Shown: positions 1 to 13,788 of the stretch, one piece after another
How the letters are laid out: the number at the start of each line of letters is the position of its first letter
Numbering within the stretch: position 1 is the stretch's first letter
NCBI GenBank assembly: GCA_033002965.1
Contig: JAURVB010013563.1
Coordinates: 107,893-171,892, forward strand
Source of the DNA: Piper betle
Taxonomy: Eukaryota; Streptophyta; Magnoliopsida; Piperales; Piperaceae
DNA: 64,000 nucleotides
Reading direction: 5' to 3'
The notes under the pieces: model-generated
Databases searched by the model: none
Told to the model about the DNA's origin: nothing
The model's input: the letters and a program-made list of their open reading frames with translations, nothing else
Made by a program: the position numbers and the translations under genes

Positions 1-170
1 GGGTTGGCTTTGATATTATTTTTAAAAACCTAACACATATGTAAATTAATATGCTGAAATCATCCTTTCAAAATGGCTAAACCTAAGCTAAAGATTTATA
101 ATTAACACATCTCCCTAGCTAATATATCGGATTTTACATCAATATACATCGGATGTAAACTAATTTAAGA
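1..170 (-). repeat. Decayed TRIM-type LTR remnant
   Basis: This stretch resembles, on the minus strand, the LTR of the small element at 15430-15930: the same order of short blocks is present (a run around 'atgtaaattaat', then 'tcaaaatgg', then 'gatttataat', then a 'cggat' block). Similarity is patchy and neither an end nor a primer site is visible, so it is only a fragment of the family described at 13789, 15430 and 22880. Confidence 0.35.
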
Positions 171-2099
171 AGATTTTACAAATATGGGTTCCAACCATTA
201 TTTTGTTTATGAAAATTATGCATATAAATTTTTTCCCCATTTTACTTTTCATGCATGTAAAACATAAATGATGTTATCTTACGAAACAAAGCAATTAACC
301 AAATTCTAATCTTCTATTAATTTCTTCCAAATTATAAAACTAACAATCATATATATCTCATATTGTGGTTGCCATTTATCGTACAAATTCCAGACGTGTT
401 CAGATCCCTACTCCTGATATATAATTTTAAACTAATTAGTGTACTTAAACACGAGTATACAAGGATGGAAATACATAAAACTTACCCAGTAAAATAAAAC
501 TTAGCTAGTACTAGCTTAATCTTTATACGGTATATAAGAGTGTATATGCCGTACCGTATACATAAGATATACAATGTGAGACAATATTAAAAAATGATAA
601 AAAATACATCTATACAACCCTATTTTTTATTCCATGGTTCCTGCATTAGAGTAGAGTTTTAAATATTTTTATACATCAAATTATTGGTGTCACTAAGCCC
701 AACTCAATCTCCATAGTGGAATGCCAGCCTAACAGTGGAAGTGGGAAGTTGGCAAGTCCAGACCTACCTTGAAGGTTTGAACCAAACCGATCCGGTCCAG
801 TTTGACAGCGAAATGCGAACAACGGGGGACGAGTGCGGTCCGACCAAATTATGGATTCCAATTCTCTTTTGATTGCCAGAAGAAATTTCCATTTCTCTTC
901 CATGGTGTTTGTCAATTTCAATACAATCTTTTTTTTTAAAAAAAAACAAATACACACCCAAAAACCCTAATTTTGTCCAAGTTTTCATATATGGGACCTA
1001 CTCTTTAGAATTGTCGGCCGGCTCCTCGGTTCAAGCCATCGGCCGGGTCAGCATCAGACCGGGCGGTCCCACCCCCATTTCCTATCTAAAGAGAGGTAAC
1101 TTAAGGAAGAAGTGGGAGAATCCTGACATCACACCATTTTATAGTTATAAAAGACAAGAGCCTTATTTTTAATATTATAATAATAATATAAGCCTAATTG
1201 ACCGAAAATAAAATATAAGTGACGAAAATTTTGTTACTAAAATTTTTAAGTTATCACAAAATATTGTTGGACAGAAATTCTCATAATTTTATCATTACTG
1301 ATATTTTGATTTCCTATTGTGTATTTTTATTGTAATATAAATTATTAATTCTTTATTACATAAAGATTAGCATGCATTATACTTCAAAAATTAAGTTTTA
1401 CAGCAAAATTTCATAGCTTTACCTTGTATCCAGCACACATTCTCCAAGGGCAATTTTTCTAACAATAATAACTTTTATGGGTAATTATTTTTTTAGAATA
1501 ATTAGTATCAATAGTATATGATATTCATGTGCAAACTAACTTTAATATCAATTGTTAGATTATAAGGACGATTAGATGACGATGGTATTAATTTTATCTA
1601 TATAAAAATTACAGTCATATAATTTAAATGAGTGGTTAAATTATACAACAACCGACATTAGACATCCTCACTATTTTTTGAATAAGTGAAAATAAATATT
1701 TACAAATATTTAAGGTTATAGCGAAAAAATTATAGCTAGTCCATGTAAAAAATTAAAAAAAACATTGTAATTTTAATAATTTAAGATTTACAGGAAAAAA
1801 GTCTTCAATGATCATGCCCCCTCCACCAGCACATATATAGTTCATGTAGAGCTTATTTATCCCCGGCAGCTTTTGTAGAGTTGAATTGGACGATGTGGAA
1901 GTGAAGAACATTTCCCAATCTCTACTATGTACTCCGCCATGCTGTAGTGTTATATTGCAATTTGCATGACAAATGGTCATTCCTATCTCCCACATATACA
2001 CACACAAAATGGAGTGCCTAAGGCAACATTGAAAGTTGAAACTGTCCACTTCTGCGAACATTCCCTTCTGAAACAAGTGAGAGCTCTCCAGCCGAGGAG
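171..2099. other. Intergenic region upstream of the Dof gene
   Basis: AT-rich DNA without a supported gene. Positions 700-1100 are more GC-rich and contain a T-run/A-run pair near 930-950, but the reading frames there (up to 99 codons) have no recognisable domain and overlap each other on both strands. Distal promoter elements of the Dof gene may lie in the last few hundred bases; I cannot assign any. Confidence 0.5.
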
Positions 2100-2179
2100 C
2101 TTCTTCACCTCTCCCTCTCTCTCCCATCTCTCATATAAGCCTTTAGCTACAGTTGTCCTCCCACCCAGAGCTAGCTTGC
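2100..2179 (+). promoter_or_regulatory. Pyrimidine-patch leader of the Dof gene
   Basis: A CT-rich tract (2105-2132) followed by a TATA-like 'catataag' (2132-2139) lies just ahead of the Dof start codon at 2180. Pyrimidine patches of this sort are common in plant core promoters and 5' leaders. Whether this is promoter or transcribed leader cannot be decided from sequence alone, since the TATA-like box is only about 40 bases from the ATG. Confidence 0.3.
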
Positions 2180-3505
2180 ATGGATACTGCTCAATGGCCA
2201 CAGGTAAAATTCATGGGAAATAACATGTAGCTGATCTTCTTGTAATTGGTTTCTTTTTTTAGGGTTTTTATTTTGGTGAGGTTGTGAAGCTTTTTTGATT
2301 GGTTTTTGTTGATTTTTGGGAGAGGTTTTATTTCTTCTGATGTGGGTTGTCTCTGATCTCTTTAGAAGCTTGGCTTTATCTCTGAAAAGTATTGTGAATG
2401 CCTTTTTCTTCCAGCCCTTCTTTTTCATGGTTATGTCATAAAGGAGGGGAAAAAAGTGGACATCTTCCTCTCTTTGTTGTTGTTTTTACTTGGCTTTTTG
2501 CTAATATGATCTTATTTCCTCTAGTCCCTTTGTTTTCTTTTCACTTATTTGCCTTTGTTTCTCTAAGATAATCAGATTGATGGTGTACGCCTGTTTGTTC
2601 TTTAGATCTCCCAGTCTTCTTCTTTGTTTGGGGTCTTTGTGATTTTCTCCCTTTTACTTTTTTTCTTCCCCCACCTTTACTTTCAGGAAGTTGGTATGGT
2701 GAAGCCCATGGAGGAGATGGTCCCAAGCACCACCTGCTCAAGACCTCCTACAGTGGAGAGGAAGGCAAGGCCCCAGAAAGACCAGGCCTTGAACTGCCCC
2801 AGGTGCAACTCCATCAACACCAAGTTTTGCTACTACAACAACTACAGCCTCACTCAGCCAAGGTATTTCTGCAAGACTTGTAGAAGGTATTGGACTGAAG
2901 GTGGCTCCCTTAGGAATGTTCCAGTTGGGGGTGGCTCAAGGAAGAACAAACGCTCCTCATCTTCCTCTTCCAATTTGTCCTCCAAGAAGACCACCTTATC
3001 TGATCTCAATCCCCCTTCCATCCCCTCACAAAAGCCTAAAATCAACGGTGGTCAGGATCTCAATCTTGCTTTCCAGACCCCCCAAGAGTACCACAACATG
3101 TCCCAACTGGACCTTGTTGAGCTTCCCAACATTGACAACAGCAACAACAATAACAATGGCTCTTCCACATCGTCTTCTACTACTACTTCTCTACCAGCCC
3201 TTGAGCTGCTCAGGACTGGGATTGCTTCAAGGGGTTTGAACTCCTTCATGCCCATGCCCATGACTGTGCCTGATTCCAACTCCGTTTATCCATCTGGGTT
3301 TGGACTGAATTTTTCTTTTGATGGGACGGGGAATGGAGGTGCATATGTCAACAATATGGGTGGTCAGGACAGTGGAAGCGGGAGGCTGCTGTTTCCATTT
3401 GAGGATCTGAAGCCAGTTTCTAGTAATGATTTTGATCAGAATAGAGGACAAGGGGATTCATCGTCTGGTTACTGGAATGGAATGTTGGGGGGAGGCTCAT
3501 GGTAG
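2180..3505 (+). CDS. Dof zinc-finger transcription factor (two exons)
   Basis: Nuclear DNA-binding protein of the plant-specific Dof family, which binds AAAG-core promoter sites through one C2C2 zinc finger. Exon 1 is 2180-2203 and encodes only MDTAQWPQ; it ends at a GT donor (gtaaaa, 2204). Exon 2 is 2687-3505 after the acceptor ttttcag-type site at 2686. The spliced protein has 280 residues. The Dof finger is complete: Cys45, Cys48, Cys70 and Cys73 with CX2CX21CX2C spacing, then the family's RRYWTEGG and GGGSRKNKR blocks (about residues 74-100). A tiny first exon reading MDTAQWPQ is a known trait of the Dof subgroup that includes Arabidopsis DOF4.6, DOF5.1 and OBP2-like members; I do not name an orthologue. 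The C-terminal half is Ser/Asn-rich and probably the activation region. The reading frame is open upstream to 2624, but that part is intron. No breaks seen. Confidence 0.95.
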
Positions 3506-5050
3506 ATGACAAAACTAGGAGAAGCATGGTTTTGTGTGCTCTTCACTTCTTTTATGATTTCATGGTGGGTGTTCTTTTGTTTGGACTTGTTCAGAACTAA
3601 CAGATAAATATATACATGGAGTTCTTATAATTTCCACTTTCTTCTCTACTTCTTCTCCTCTGTGTTACTGTCAATGGTTGTGAAGCTTCTTTTAGGTTGG
3701 CTTCAAATATTGGGTCTGAGCTAAAAGAGGGGAACTATGGAGATGGCAAAATTGGCCTGGATTCTTGCAGCAGCCGGTGAAGACCCCTTGAATTTTTGGT
3801 TGGGAAGAAAATAAATTGGCACCACTTAGTTATATGTTTCACATGACTTTTGCAAATAATATTTCAAATTTCAGTACTGGGATTGGAATGTGGAATTGTG
3901 TGTGGATAAGAAACCTATTTCCTTTATCTTCTTTTGTTTTGTTATTTGATGAGTTACGTAATTGCAGCTACAATAATCAGCCTTTTGTTTGAAAGCTACA
4001 ATGAGGTATCTGAGTTGAGACACGTTGAGGTCTGGCAGTTTTCAAAGTGGTGGGAGTCCAATGATTCCATGAATTGTTCTTTACATGCCTTACATCTTCT
4101 TGAGGCAGGTCTGGAATGACAGGTCCCATCAAGCATGCACACCATCCACCCAGAAGTCCCTTTCTCCCAGCCATTGCAGCACGTCCACGAATTTCTAAGG
4201 AGAACCCAAAGTAGGTACGAGCTAAGACGCATGATTCCTGGTGTCATTCTACCACAGCAGATTACTGCCACTGAGCTATGGCCATTAGTATTATTACAAA
4301 GTTGATCATATCTCTTTCCCTCTTCCATTTTCTTCTTTTCTTCCTTCAATGGTACAGAAGGGGACCAAGGTGAAGGTGATATGAGCTTCACCTGCTTCAA
4401 CCGAAAGCTTACCTAATGATTTCCTTACTATGCCACCCATGCCTTCTTCATGTATCATTGTGTCCACCACGTGTTTTCTTCTTTATCAACTGGTTTGATT
4501 AGGCAAGACACCACCCTTGCTTTACTCCCCATGTCATGTTAGGGGGAAGAAAGTGTTTCAGTGACCCCACAAACACTCCCCATTGGCATGAGTGCCATTA
4601 GAACACCATCACCACTTTGCCCATGGCTTCACCTACACATTAACCCTACTTCTTTGTGTTGTATATTCTTCATTCAAGCATTCAATAATATAGGTAGTAG
4701 TACACTGCAAGGCCCATAACATCAAGTTGTCTCAAAACTCCCTCCTCCATGCCTTGTTTTTTGTTTTCCTCTTAGTAACTGATTTCATCAACTTCTCATA
4801 GTGATTCTAAGAAATAGAAAAGAGAAAGGGTGGAAATTAAGGCATAGGAGGTGGGAAGGTGGTAATAAATTATAGTTAGGAAACATGGAAAGGTAGTCAT
4901 CCTAAGTGGGAAGCTGAGGTGAATATGGAAATTTAGAAGTTGGATAGTGTTTAATGGTTTCTGTTGTGTACATATAAATTTATGTTCTACATATTGGGAT
5001 GATTAGGTAGCTATAGATTGGAAGAAGAATATCACCACCTAAACATTGTC
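3506..5050. other. Dof 3' flank and intergenic DNA
   Basis: Contains the 3' untranslated region of the Dof gene for an unknown distance (AATAAA-like signals are present, for example near 3810-3815). The 134-codon antisense frame at 3996-4400 has no recognisable domain and no splice context. Nothing else is supported. Confidence 0.5.
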
Positions 5051-7149
5051 AAAACCTGTTACATACTTAATCCACTTATATGTTTCCCTCGGCTAGGGTT
5101 GGGTTTAGAAAATCCAATATTCATGAATTCAATACGTATTCAATTCGTTTATATCCAATATGAGCTAATTTTAGATTATATACGAATTCGGATTATTCAA
5201 ATGTATCAAAAAATATTTAGAATCCACTTATTTTGGATTATATACGCGTTCAGATTATTTAGATATATAATATGTATGAAAATATTTCGATTGGGGAGAT
5301 CCAAGATGATATTTTATAGAATTATATTTAATTATTTAAAATCTTTTTTTCTCATACTTTACATTAAAATTTATATTATTATAGTTTTTTTAGTTGAATC
5401 GGTATCCAGGTTACATATATACGAATACGATAAATAAAATAGACATAACATTTGGATTTGGATTTGAATGGGAAATATGTTCGGATTTTCGAATATCGAT
5501 ATCGGTCGAACTTATCCCCGTCCATATTCAATCGAAACCACCAATTCCTACACACGGCGTACACAGCTTGTTCTATTCTTTTTCTTTCCTTATGGTGTTG
5601 TAATTCCTCTAAACCCAAGTGAATAAAGTGACCAAAGGATTTCACAAGACCATTATTTATAAATTTGGATGGTGCTAAGCTTTTCCTACCAGGGAGAAGC
5701 ATGCAGCCATGGCTATTTACTCAGTTGTTTCATGAAACAATACACGAAAACCATGCCTACAACTTTTGTACATATTCTCATACTTCAATTTATATCAAGG
5801 TCACATCCAACTAATCCAATTACATCCAACTAATCCAATTACATACGATGCTGACATTGGTTGGGTTGACCAAACATCTTGTAGGTTACTTCACCGAAAG
5901 TGTCCAAAAATTGAACAATTTCATGCAAAGTCAGATGCATTGTCTTCAACACCGAGAAGAATGGGGTATAGGAGTCTAGTACACAAATAGACCAGAGGAA
6001 CGTATTTCTAACCCTTACCTCACATTTCATTAATACATCCAACGTACCAAAGTACTGTGTAGAATTGAGGTCTAAGTCGCCTCGACTCGGCTTTTGTTAC
6101 ACAGGCTTAATCAGTAGTAGACCAAAGAAATAATAATAAAACAAAACGGAATAGAGCGCAAATCCCGATAATTACATTAATAAAGTTTTTAGTTAGACGT
6201 TAAAATTGCTCGGAGCTTGCCCCAAGCTCGGCTAAAAACTTCCGATACAAATTGAGATCAAGCTCATCATCCGGGCAAATAAAGCTGAGTTAGTCAAAAG
6301 TTCGACTCGTCGCCACCCCTACCCATAAGCTTAGTTGGAGTTCTTGAGAAATTTGTAGTTAGGTGAATCAAATTAATTTCCAGACTCGAATAATTGTAGC
6401 ATCTGAAGGTGCAATGTTATTGAAGACTTACCGTTCTTGGGTTGTGGGTAAGAACATTCATTTCAAGAGAAGACATAGGCAAAATCAAATTCATTTTTCA
6501 TCACTATATAATATTGCCTTGATATAACCATGAACCTCAAATTCTCATTTACTGACCACAGATTCACTAGAATGGATATCTTTACTACAATACCAATGAA
6601 TGACCTTGAAGAGGTTGATGGAGTGAGTAAAAGTTGTTTACCTTCAAAGTACCAATTTGACAAGAACTCCCAATTTTGGGATTGAATTCATGTGTCTCTT
6701 CACCAACTCATTAATATGAGGAAAGTGAGGAAGTCTAAACCCCTCAATGCTGGCATGAATGAACCTGCTTTGCTCACACTGTCCACAAAACCTCCTGTCA
6801 ATACTACTGATTAAAACCACCACCAACTGGGGGGCCACTATTCATGTGATCTTTTTTTAAAAATTTTTTTTTAAAAAATAGTGGAACAATGAATATGTAG
6901 TACCTTAACAGTTAGCACAATGAGGGCCTCCACCTTCATCTTTGTTCAGACAAGCCCCATGGAAGGTACTCATGTCAGCCATCATTTTGCTTGAGACTGT
7001 GAAGGAAGAAGGCACTAGGTCCCCTCCATTGACACCACCATGTGAGCTCCATCATCTCTGGTGTTTGATCATATATTCCTGTTGCAAGCCAATTCTTCCC
7101 AGCTCAAACTTGGTGCTAAGGAGAGGTTCATCTTTGGGATGATTGGTTG

Positions 7150-7150
<1 letters not shown>
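5051..7150. other. Intergenic, degenerate repeat-like DNA
   Basis: Positions 5090-5530 repeat short 'attcggat/atccaat' words on both strands, a texture seen in old, decayed transposon ends, but no boundary can be drawn. From 5530 to 7150 there is unremarkable sequence with short chance frames only. Confidence 0.35.
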
Positions 7151-7154
<4 letters not shown>

Positions 7155-7182
<28 letters not shown>

Positions 7183-7183
7183 A
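7155..7183. repeat. (TA)n microsatellite
   Basis: Uninterrupted TA dinucleotide run of about 14 units. Confidence 0.9.
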
Positions 7184-7388
7184 TCTTGTGTGTCCTTGAT
7201 ATTTTTCCAAGTATTTTCCTTTCTTGTATATTTTTTTGACGTTAAATTGCAATTATTATAAGGTTTCACTATGTATATATCTGTCTATTCGATTTAAAAC
7301 GTTCAATTGAAAATCACCAAGAATTTCAAGTTAGTGCCCCTAGAACTCATGCTCGACATACTTACAAAAAAGATATAATCATACATAT

Positions 7389-7690
7389 TGTAATATCGTC
7401 TAAATTAGTCTCACATCTAATATTTATTGGAATAAGATCTAATAATAAAAATGTGTTTATAAGTTTTCAATTTACGTATTAACTTTTTAAAAATAACTTG
7501 GCTCATCATGTTGCACTTCGGCCTATTTAACTCTTTGGTGATGTCTCTATGAACTTGCTCATTGGTTATGAACACCTTCTTTTCATGGGAGTTCTTGGGC
7601 TTGATTCCGATTATGGATAGGCTCTCAACCTTGGGGTCTGAGTGTAGTGTGTGTGGAAAAATTGTCTAAAAAAAGGTGAGCTATATTTGT
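7389..7690 (+). repeat. TRIM-type LTR fragment
   Basis: Starts TGTAATAT and continues with the family LTR blocks 'agtctcacatctaat', 'aataagatct', 'tttataag', then 'ttgcactt' near 7511. It matches the LTR at 13789-13936 in order and spacing. The expected primer-binding site after the LTR is not clear and the internal part is decayed. Confidence 0.55.
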
Positions 7691-9129
7691 AAGCCTGTAG
7701 GGGCTATGAGCAGGCCTCATCCAAATCTAAGGGATTGAGTGAATAATCTTTTAATAATTTTATGTTTCATTTATATGATGATGTAACTTAGAGTCCTTAT
7801 ATTAGGATAAGTCTCGTAGGGAGATTAAAATTAGAAGTTTTGCGTTTATGCCGTATCAAAACTTGGGATTCAAATTCAACTTGGCATGCCATGAAGTGGA
7901 GTCAACTTAGAGTTAACTCTAAACTGACTTTGGGTCATTTATATTATTTTTTAATTAGAAAAATATTATATGAAATAAAGATTTATTACTTTCTTGATAC
8001 TTAGAATTGATAAATATATAATTTATATTACTTTAAAATACCGATTTAGCTTAATTAAAAGAAAACAAAAATATTTTTAACTTTTATTTTTTGACTAGGG
8101 GATTCAATTAATAAATCTGTCATTCAGATTATTTAGTGCATCATGTTTGACTATATTTGAATTTAATAGATTTTGGAAGCTTTAAATGTGTTGTTGGAGA
8201 ATAAACAACAGTACTTGATGTTGGAATTAAAAGTAGTAGTAGTTAGGAAAGAAATTCCTTTCGAATTAATTCAAAAGGACTCACTTGTAATCTGTTCTCT
8301 GCCTTTCATACAAGAACTTTACCTTGATCTTCTAATATGAGATAGTCACTCGTGCATTGACATCCAAAAACAAACAAAAGCTTGATGAGAAAAAAGAAAG
8401 GGAGGCTACCTCTCCCAACCACACCTTCTCATAGCACCAATATATTCAACAAGCAGCTGACTATCCACCATCAAATTAAGGTCATCTCAGAATCAGTTAA
8501 AAGGAAGAATCCATGTTGAGGTATTCCTGTCAGAGTTCAATGGTCCAGATTGATGATAGCCACTGAAGGAAAGTGATGCACAAGGTGGTTAGGGACAAAA
8601 AAGATTGGTTGGTCTTGGTTGACATCAAATATATATGTGCTCCTGTACATTCTCTAGTGGTTCTCAAGTTGGGTGGTTGGAAGCAGAAAAAACAAAACAT
8701 GGGTTCTGATAAAATGGAGATTTGGAAGATGAGAAGAAGCCGGACAAAGTTGAAAATTGCAAAGCCTTCATTTTCCCCATATTTTTGTCATTGATAGGAT
8801 GGCTTTTTATGCATTTAGAGGAATGTTGGAGTCATAGTAAGGGAGTGGTTTTGGCCAAGAAATGGAATGTCTTGCCGCCCAATTTGACATTTGAAGAGGT
8901 GAGAAGCTGGTAGGCAAATTAGAGAGCTTGGACTTCTTTCCTTGTAATGCAACAAGAATGGCAATGGGCGGTTGAAACTCGGAAACTGATACTAGATGGC
9001 ATAATTTTTGTGCACATCACTACCTTCAACATGCATAAACGCCCCAACCGGTGCACCCCACGTCATGGAAGGCACGGATTTTGCACAATCAAGTAAAGAT
9101 AAATTGAAATTGTTTCTTCAAATAACTTG
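7691..9129. other. Intergenic region without supported genes
   Basis: AT-rich. Frames at 8573-8913 (63-73 codons) overlap in two registers, lack a domain and show no splice context. I see no RNA gene or intact element. Confidence 0.45.
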
Positions 9130-9488
9130 TAATCTCCAAATCAATGCAAAGTGTTTTCTCTAATACATATTAAATGGATGACTAGCTTATCAATTTGTAC
9201 TTTAAACCGGATTGTTAAAGATAGTATCAGAACTGACCTAAGAGCATATTAGATGGTAGGCTTAACTAGTTATGTACCAAATATGTAATATAGAGTTACC
9301 CACAAGTTTAAAAAATTGAGAACGAAATTTCTTAAAAATTGGTGGATTATAATAACAACACAATATAGTCTCACATCCAACACCTCACTAGGTAAAATCC
9401 AATATATATAATTAAGTGGAGACGAGTTTATAAATTTTAACTTGTAAAGGATGACTTAAGTCCATAAATTTACACTATAGATTTTTTG
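9130..9488 (+). mobile_element. TRIM-type element, 5' LTR decayed
   Basis: The end of a left LTR (9170-9221, block 'ggatgactagc...ttgtacttt') is followed at about 9222 by a degenerate initiator-Met primer site ('agtatcagaac'), a ~120-bp non-coding internal part ending in a 'ggtggattat' purine stretch near 9342-9351, and a second LTR beginning near 9352 with 'agtctcacatcc' (9367-9378). The second LTR appears cut short where a different repeat begins at 9489. Confidence 0.5.
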
Positions 9489-12400
9489 TGTAACACTTCA
9501 AATCCAGTTTACTCTTAAACTGAACCAAAATGTTACGGGTCACACGAGTAAGTGGTTAACCCGAACCTAACTCGAAAGGATTTACATTCAACGTCTTAAG
9601 ATGAAAGATAATCATCACGATGCATGAATGAAATGTTCGGAAGCTAACATAATACTACATGAATGTCATGCAAACCAAATTACACTAAACCATTCAATCA
9701 CGATAAAAATCAATAAATCCGAGAAACAAAACGGATAGAGTATCCCTTGAAATTATAATAACGGACGACCTTGTCAAATCATGGATAATATAAATATTTA
9801 ATAAAAAATTCACATAATACTTTCATTCAACCGTATAATTCATTTTTGTGTAGAGTTTTGACTCGAATGCTGATTTACCTTCATCTGATCTAACTTAATT
9901 GGGGTTTGACCCATCTATTGATCACATTCAAAACAAAATATTTTTACTAACCATGTATATCATTATAACATTATTCACAATCAAATTCATATCATGTGGG
10001 TAGTAACCGATTCTATTCGCTAACACAAATCATCTCGTTGCATCATTTTTATCATAACATTTACGTCATCAGCGTATAAACATGATAATCACAAATAATC
10101 TATAGTCAAATAGATGTGTGTGCACAAGATATCGTTGGTTCTCCGTCCAGTTTGGCATATCATCTCCTGATCATCATCTGCATATATAATAAAAACACGT
10201 TAGTCATGAGTGTTACTGGTCCAAAAATATAACTATATCAAACTGGCCATAAGAGGTAACTCACATGTAAAGAAAAGTATTTTTATATCTTCTACTGAAC
10301 TCTCTAAAGGGCATCTAGTGAGGAACCACCCGGTTGTTGACCCGATAACATCCTCAGTTGACTTATCTACTGATATCTCTCTCGACATTTTCCCATTTTT
10401 CTTTTCTGGTCTATTGGGACTACCAGTTTATCCTATGCCCTCTCCTATCCTCCATATATCTGTTGGCCGTGAGGACAAAGACTAAGTAACAGGCAGTTGC
10501 CATTAGTATCCTTTGAACCACATATTCGGATGTGTGCTGTACTAAACAGTACTCGTAAACCTCCACGTTTTTCTGGGTGTGAGGAACTAAAAATATGGAG
10601 TTGTTAGGATCCCTCGGGAATGGAACAACCCTCTCACTAATCCAGAGTGCGTTGTGACTGGCACGTGCACCCACTCATGGTATGTGCGAGTCAGTTTCAC
10701 CATCTTCGTCTCATTGAAAACTCGATAAAATTATATATAGACATGGGAAGAGATTTATATAATAGGCCCTAAGGCAACTTGTGGTGGATCTCATTTTTAA
10801 AATTAGATTCGAAGGATCTCATCCTCGAGGGTTATTAAATCCGGAAAATTATTCAACTAAATGACCCAAGTTAAGTCGGATCCGATAAAACACCACTTAA
10901 CACACCTTGCAAATAATAAATCAAATCACACAGAATAGAGCAATAAGTCAGGGGCAAGTCCTAAACGGACCTGATAAAAACTCCAAGAGAGGCCACGTGC
11001 CTAGGCGTCTAACTCTTACTCCATACCTACACATCAAAACTAAATACTAACACTCATTCTATCTATATGATGCATAAACACAATGAATGATATACATATA
11101 ATCTCATTCATGTCATATTAGAAATCAAATGAGACACATCAAGATGCCCAAATACATACATGAGCCACTATCAAAGCATGAACAACTATAGCTACCTACA
11201 TCGATCAACACATGTTAAACATAGTAATCCACTGAAGAATACCCTTGCTTATGCTATTTAGATCAACATTTCCTTTAAATCCATTCATGCACAATTAACA
11301 ACGACCACTAAATTCATGTAATAACACCCATCCCTCATGTTCACTTTCATTATATCTTATCACAAATTGATCCACGATTAATAACATATGCATTCTAACC
11401 ATGATAATTGATTCACACCCCATTATACAATTCAATCATCTACACAATAACAATAACTTAGAAATCCTAACAATAAGAAATTCACGTATTCACACTAATT
11501 ACAATATAGTTGTTACTATCGTCATACCACCATCTCCACAATCATTGAATTTCAATCTTCAACACTTAATTAACATGACTCAATTACCGTCAATCCACGT
11601 AAAGAAATTTAATGTTTTTACTTTAATCATTTCATTCTTAATCAATTATCATAATAACCCGCTTACAATTAAATTTAAAATTATGCATATAATTTCATCA
11701 ATACTACCTACTAAAGCATAACTATTCAAATCAACTCACATTCACATCACACGATTCATACTTTCATTCCATAATCAATACCACAATAATGATCAACAAC
11801 ATGAAATGAATTCAATTCTAACATTTACCTAACATATGCGGCGACATTGACAGCAGCGGTTACCGCGGCAACGGTCGGTATGGCTACTATTCGGCCAAGG
11901 GGAGACTCAACCAGGGATGGGCTAGGGTATGCCGCTGGGACCTGAAGCAGTCTACCCAGAGCGACATTTGGCCGGTTTGTGATTGGCTGGCGTAGACGAC
12001 TGCTGGTCGCTAGTGAGTGCATCAAAGTTGATGAAGCCGTGATGGGAGAGGGTTCGGCTATGAGGGATGAAGGAAGAAGAGGAGGATGGCCTGGTGAGGA
12101 TGAGATGACCAGAAGGAGGTCAGCCGTAAGGCCTGGCAGGCGGCTCTAGTCACGACAGCGGCGGCGGCGACTCAGAATTGCCCCGGCTAGGGCATGACAA
12201 CTCAGCCCTAGCTCGGTTGAGGGAGGGTGGTGAGGAGGTATCTGTGCCGGGAGGGAGGCCGAAGGAGGAGATGGCGATGGTGAGGCGTGGCGGCGGCAGA
12301 CCCAAAGATGGTTGTGGGTAGGGCGTGGAGGCTTGATTAGGGAAGGATGAAGAAGGTGGGGGGAGGGAGGAGGACGTGGCGGCGCCGGTCAGACCAGTCG

Positions 12401-12540
12401 CTGGCGGAGGGAGGCCAATGGCAATGCTGCCAGCAATGCTCCAGTAGTGGTCAGTGTGGATCGGGAGGAGGGGGAGGGTGAAGCGTCAGGTGGAGAAAAA
12501 GGAAAGGGAGGAATAAAAATTTAACACAATCCTAACTCAA
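9489..12540 (+). repeat. Probable large LTR remnant with GC-rich block
   Basis: The first ~200 bases (TGTAACAC...) match the sequence at 63819-64000 in block order: 'caaatcc', a 'gaacc' palindrome-like run, 'aacctaactc', 'gtcttaagatgaa', 'atgaatgaa' and 'actacatgaatg'. A TGTAACAC start repeated at two loci suggests an LTR start. The rest to about 12540 has the texture of long plant LTRs: AT-rich sequence with a GC-rich, GGC-repeat block at 11830-12510. No gag or pol coding sequence is visible. The right boundary is a guess. Confidence 0.35.
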
Positions 12541-13788
12541 GTCAATAATACGAAATAAATCCTGAAAAAAATTTAAAATAAAATATAATAAAATATCATA
12601 AAATAAAATAATCATGTCTAAGTCGAAAAACATGTTCTAAACCCACTAACCTACCCAAAACACTAACTAACATGTCATAATGCAATACATGACCTAAATA
12701 TAATTCTTTAGTCTATTATAAATAAAAAAAATGAACTGACATACTCTTATATATTCTGATAACTCATTTTCCTATTGTGTTAACATTATCATTATATATT
12801 TTGGTATACATAACACTCATGACTCATACACACGGCTAGCCTCGACTCAGCTGCGTTGCAAATTATTGAATGTAATAGATCTACTTACACCGGCGTAATC
12901 AGATTTATTATGAAAGATCGCCATGCATGGGCACAAGTGCATTATGGCCCCACCTTGGCCAATATAATCTGTATAATTTTTAAAAGGATGACATCGTATA
13001 TATTGATTCAAGTACACTACGAATCCAATTATCTCACATTGTGAAGGCTTTGTGTGTAATATATTTTGACTCAATTTAATTAACTTGAAAGAATTAAAAA
13101 AACTTTATAAAAGTTATGATAACTCAAGGTAAAAATATTGATTTTTTATTAATTAGTAATTTATTTATTTTTTGGGATGTGTTAAGATGTAAGTTTGACT
13201 TCTATTAAATATATCTTCACAGAAATTTTATTACAATATCTTTTTTTCATTGCGCCCTATTTGATAGTGATGGATAAATCAGTTTTTCTTAAAAATTCAA
13301 GAATGCACGTTATATGTAATGACATAGTCTAAAGATTACATAAATATAGTATTATCTTCCTTACGAAATTAAATTTAAGTCATTAATTCAAAATATATAA
13401 TATTATTTTAATGTGTTATAGTTAAAATAGGAGGCATAACTCAAAGTTATAGTTAAATTAAGAATCATAGAGATTTAATATCAGTCATTATAATAATCTA
13501 ACAATCATGATATGAGACAATTCATAGTTATGTTTAATTATGAATCTATATATCTAATCTGAACCATTATAATAATTTAAAAATCATGATAACTTTTCCT
13601 CTAAAATTCTTTAAATTCAAGAAAAAATCTTCAAAAATTGTGGAATCACCTCATGGAAAAAGAACGCTTTCTATTGTATTATTAAATTGTCTATAGAACA
13701 TTGCCTCTCACATCATAATAATTACAAGCTATTAGTATATTATTATAAAATATCAAATTATATAATAATAGTATATATATATATATAA
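12541..13788. other. AT-rich intergenic DNA
   Basis: Low-complexity AT-rich sequence with only short chance frames; includes a short TA run at about 13772-13787. No gene or intact element seen. Confidence 0.45.

Noticed and set aside
2624..2686. In-frame ATG and 21 codons upstream of Dof exon 2
   Set aside because: This part is a T-rich, intron-like sequence ending in an acceptor at 2686, and the family has a separate short first exon found at 2180-2203.
3996..4400. 134-codon minus-strand frame downstream of the Dof gene
   Set aside because: No domain, no splice context, and a competing plus-strand frame over the same bases.
11401..11721. 106-codon frame rich in His/Asn/Ile
   Set aside because: AT-rich low-complexity sequence in a probable LTR; no domain.
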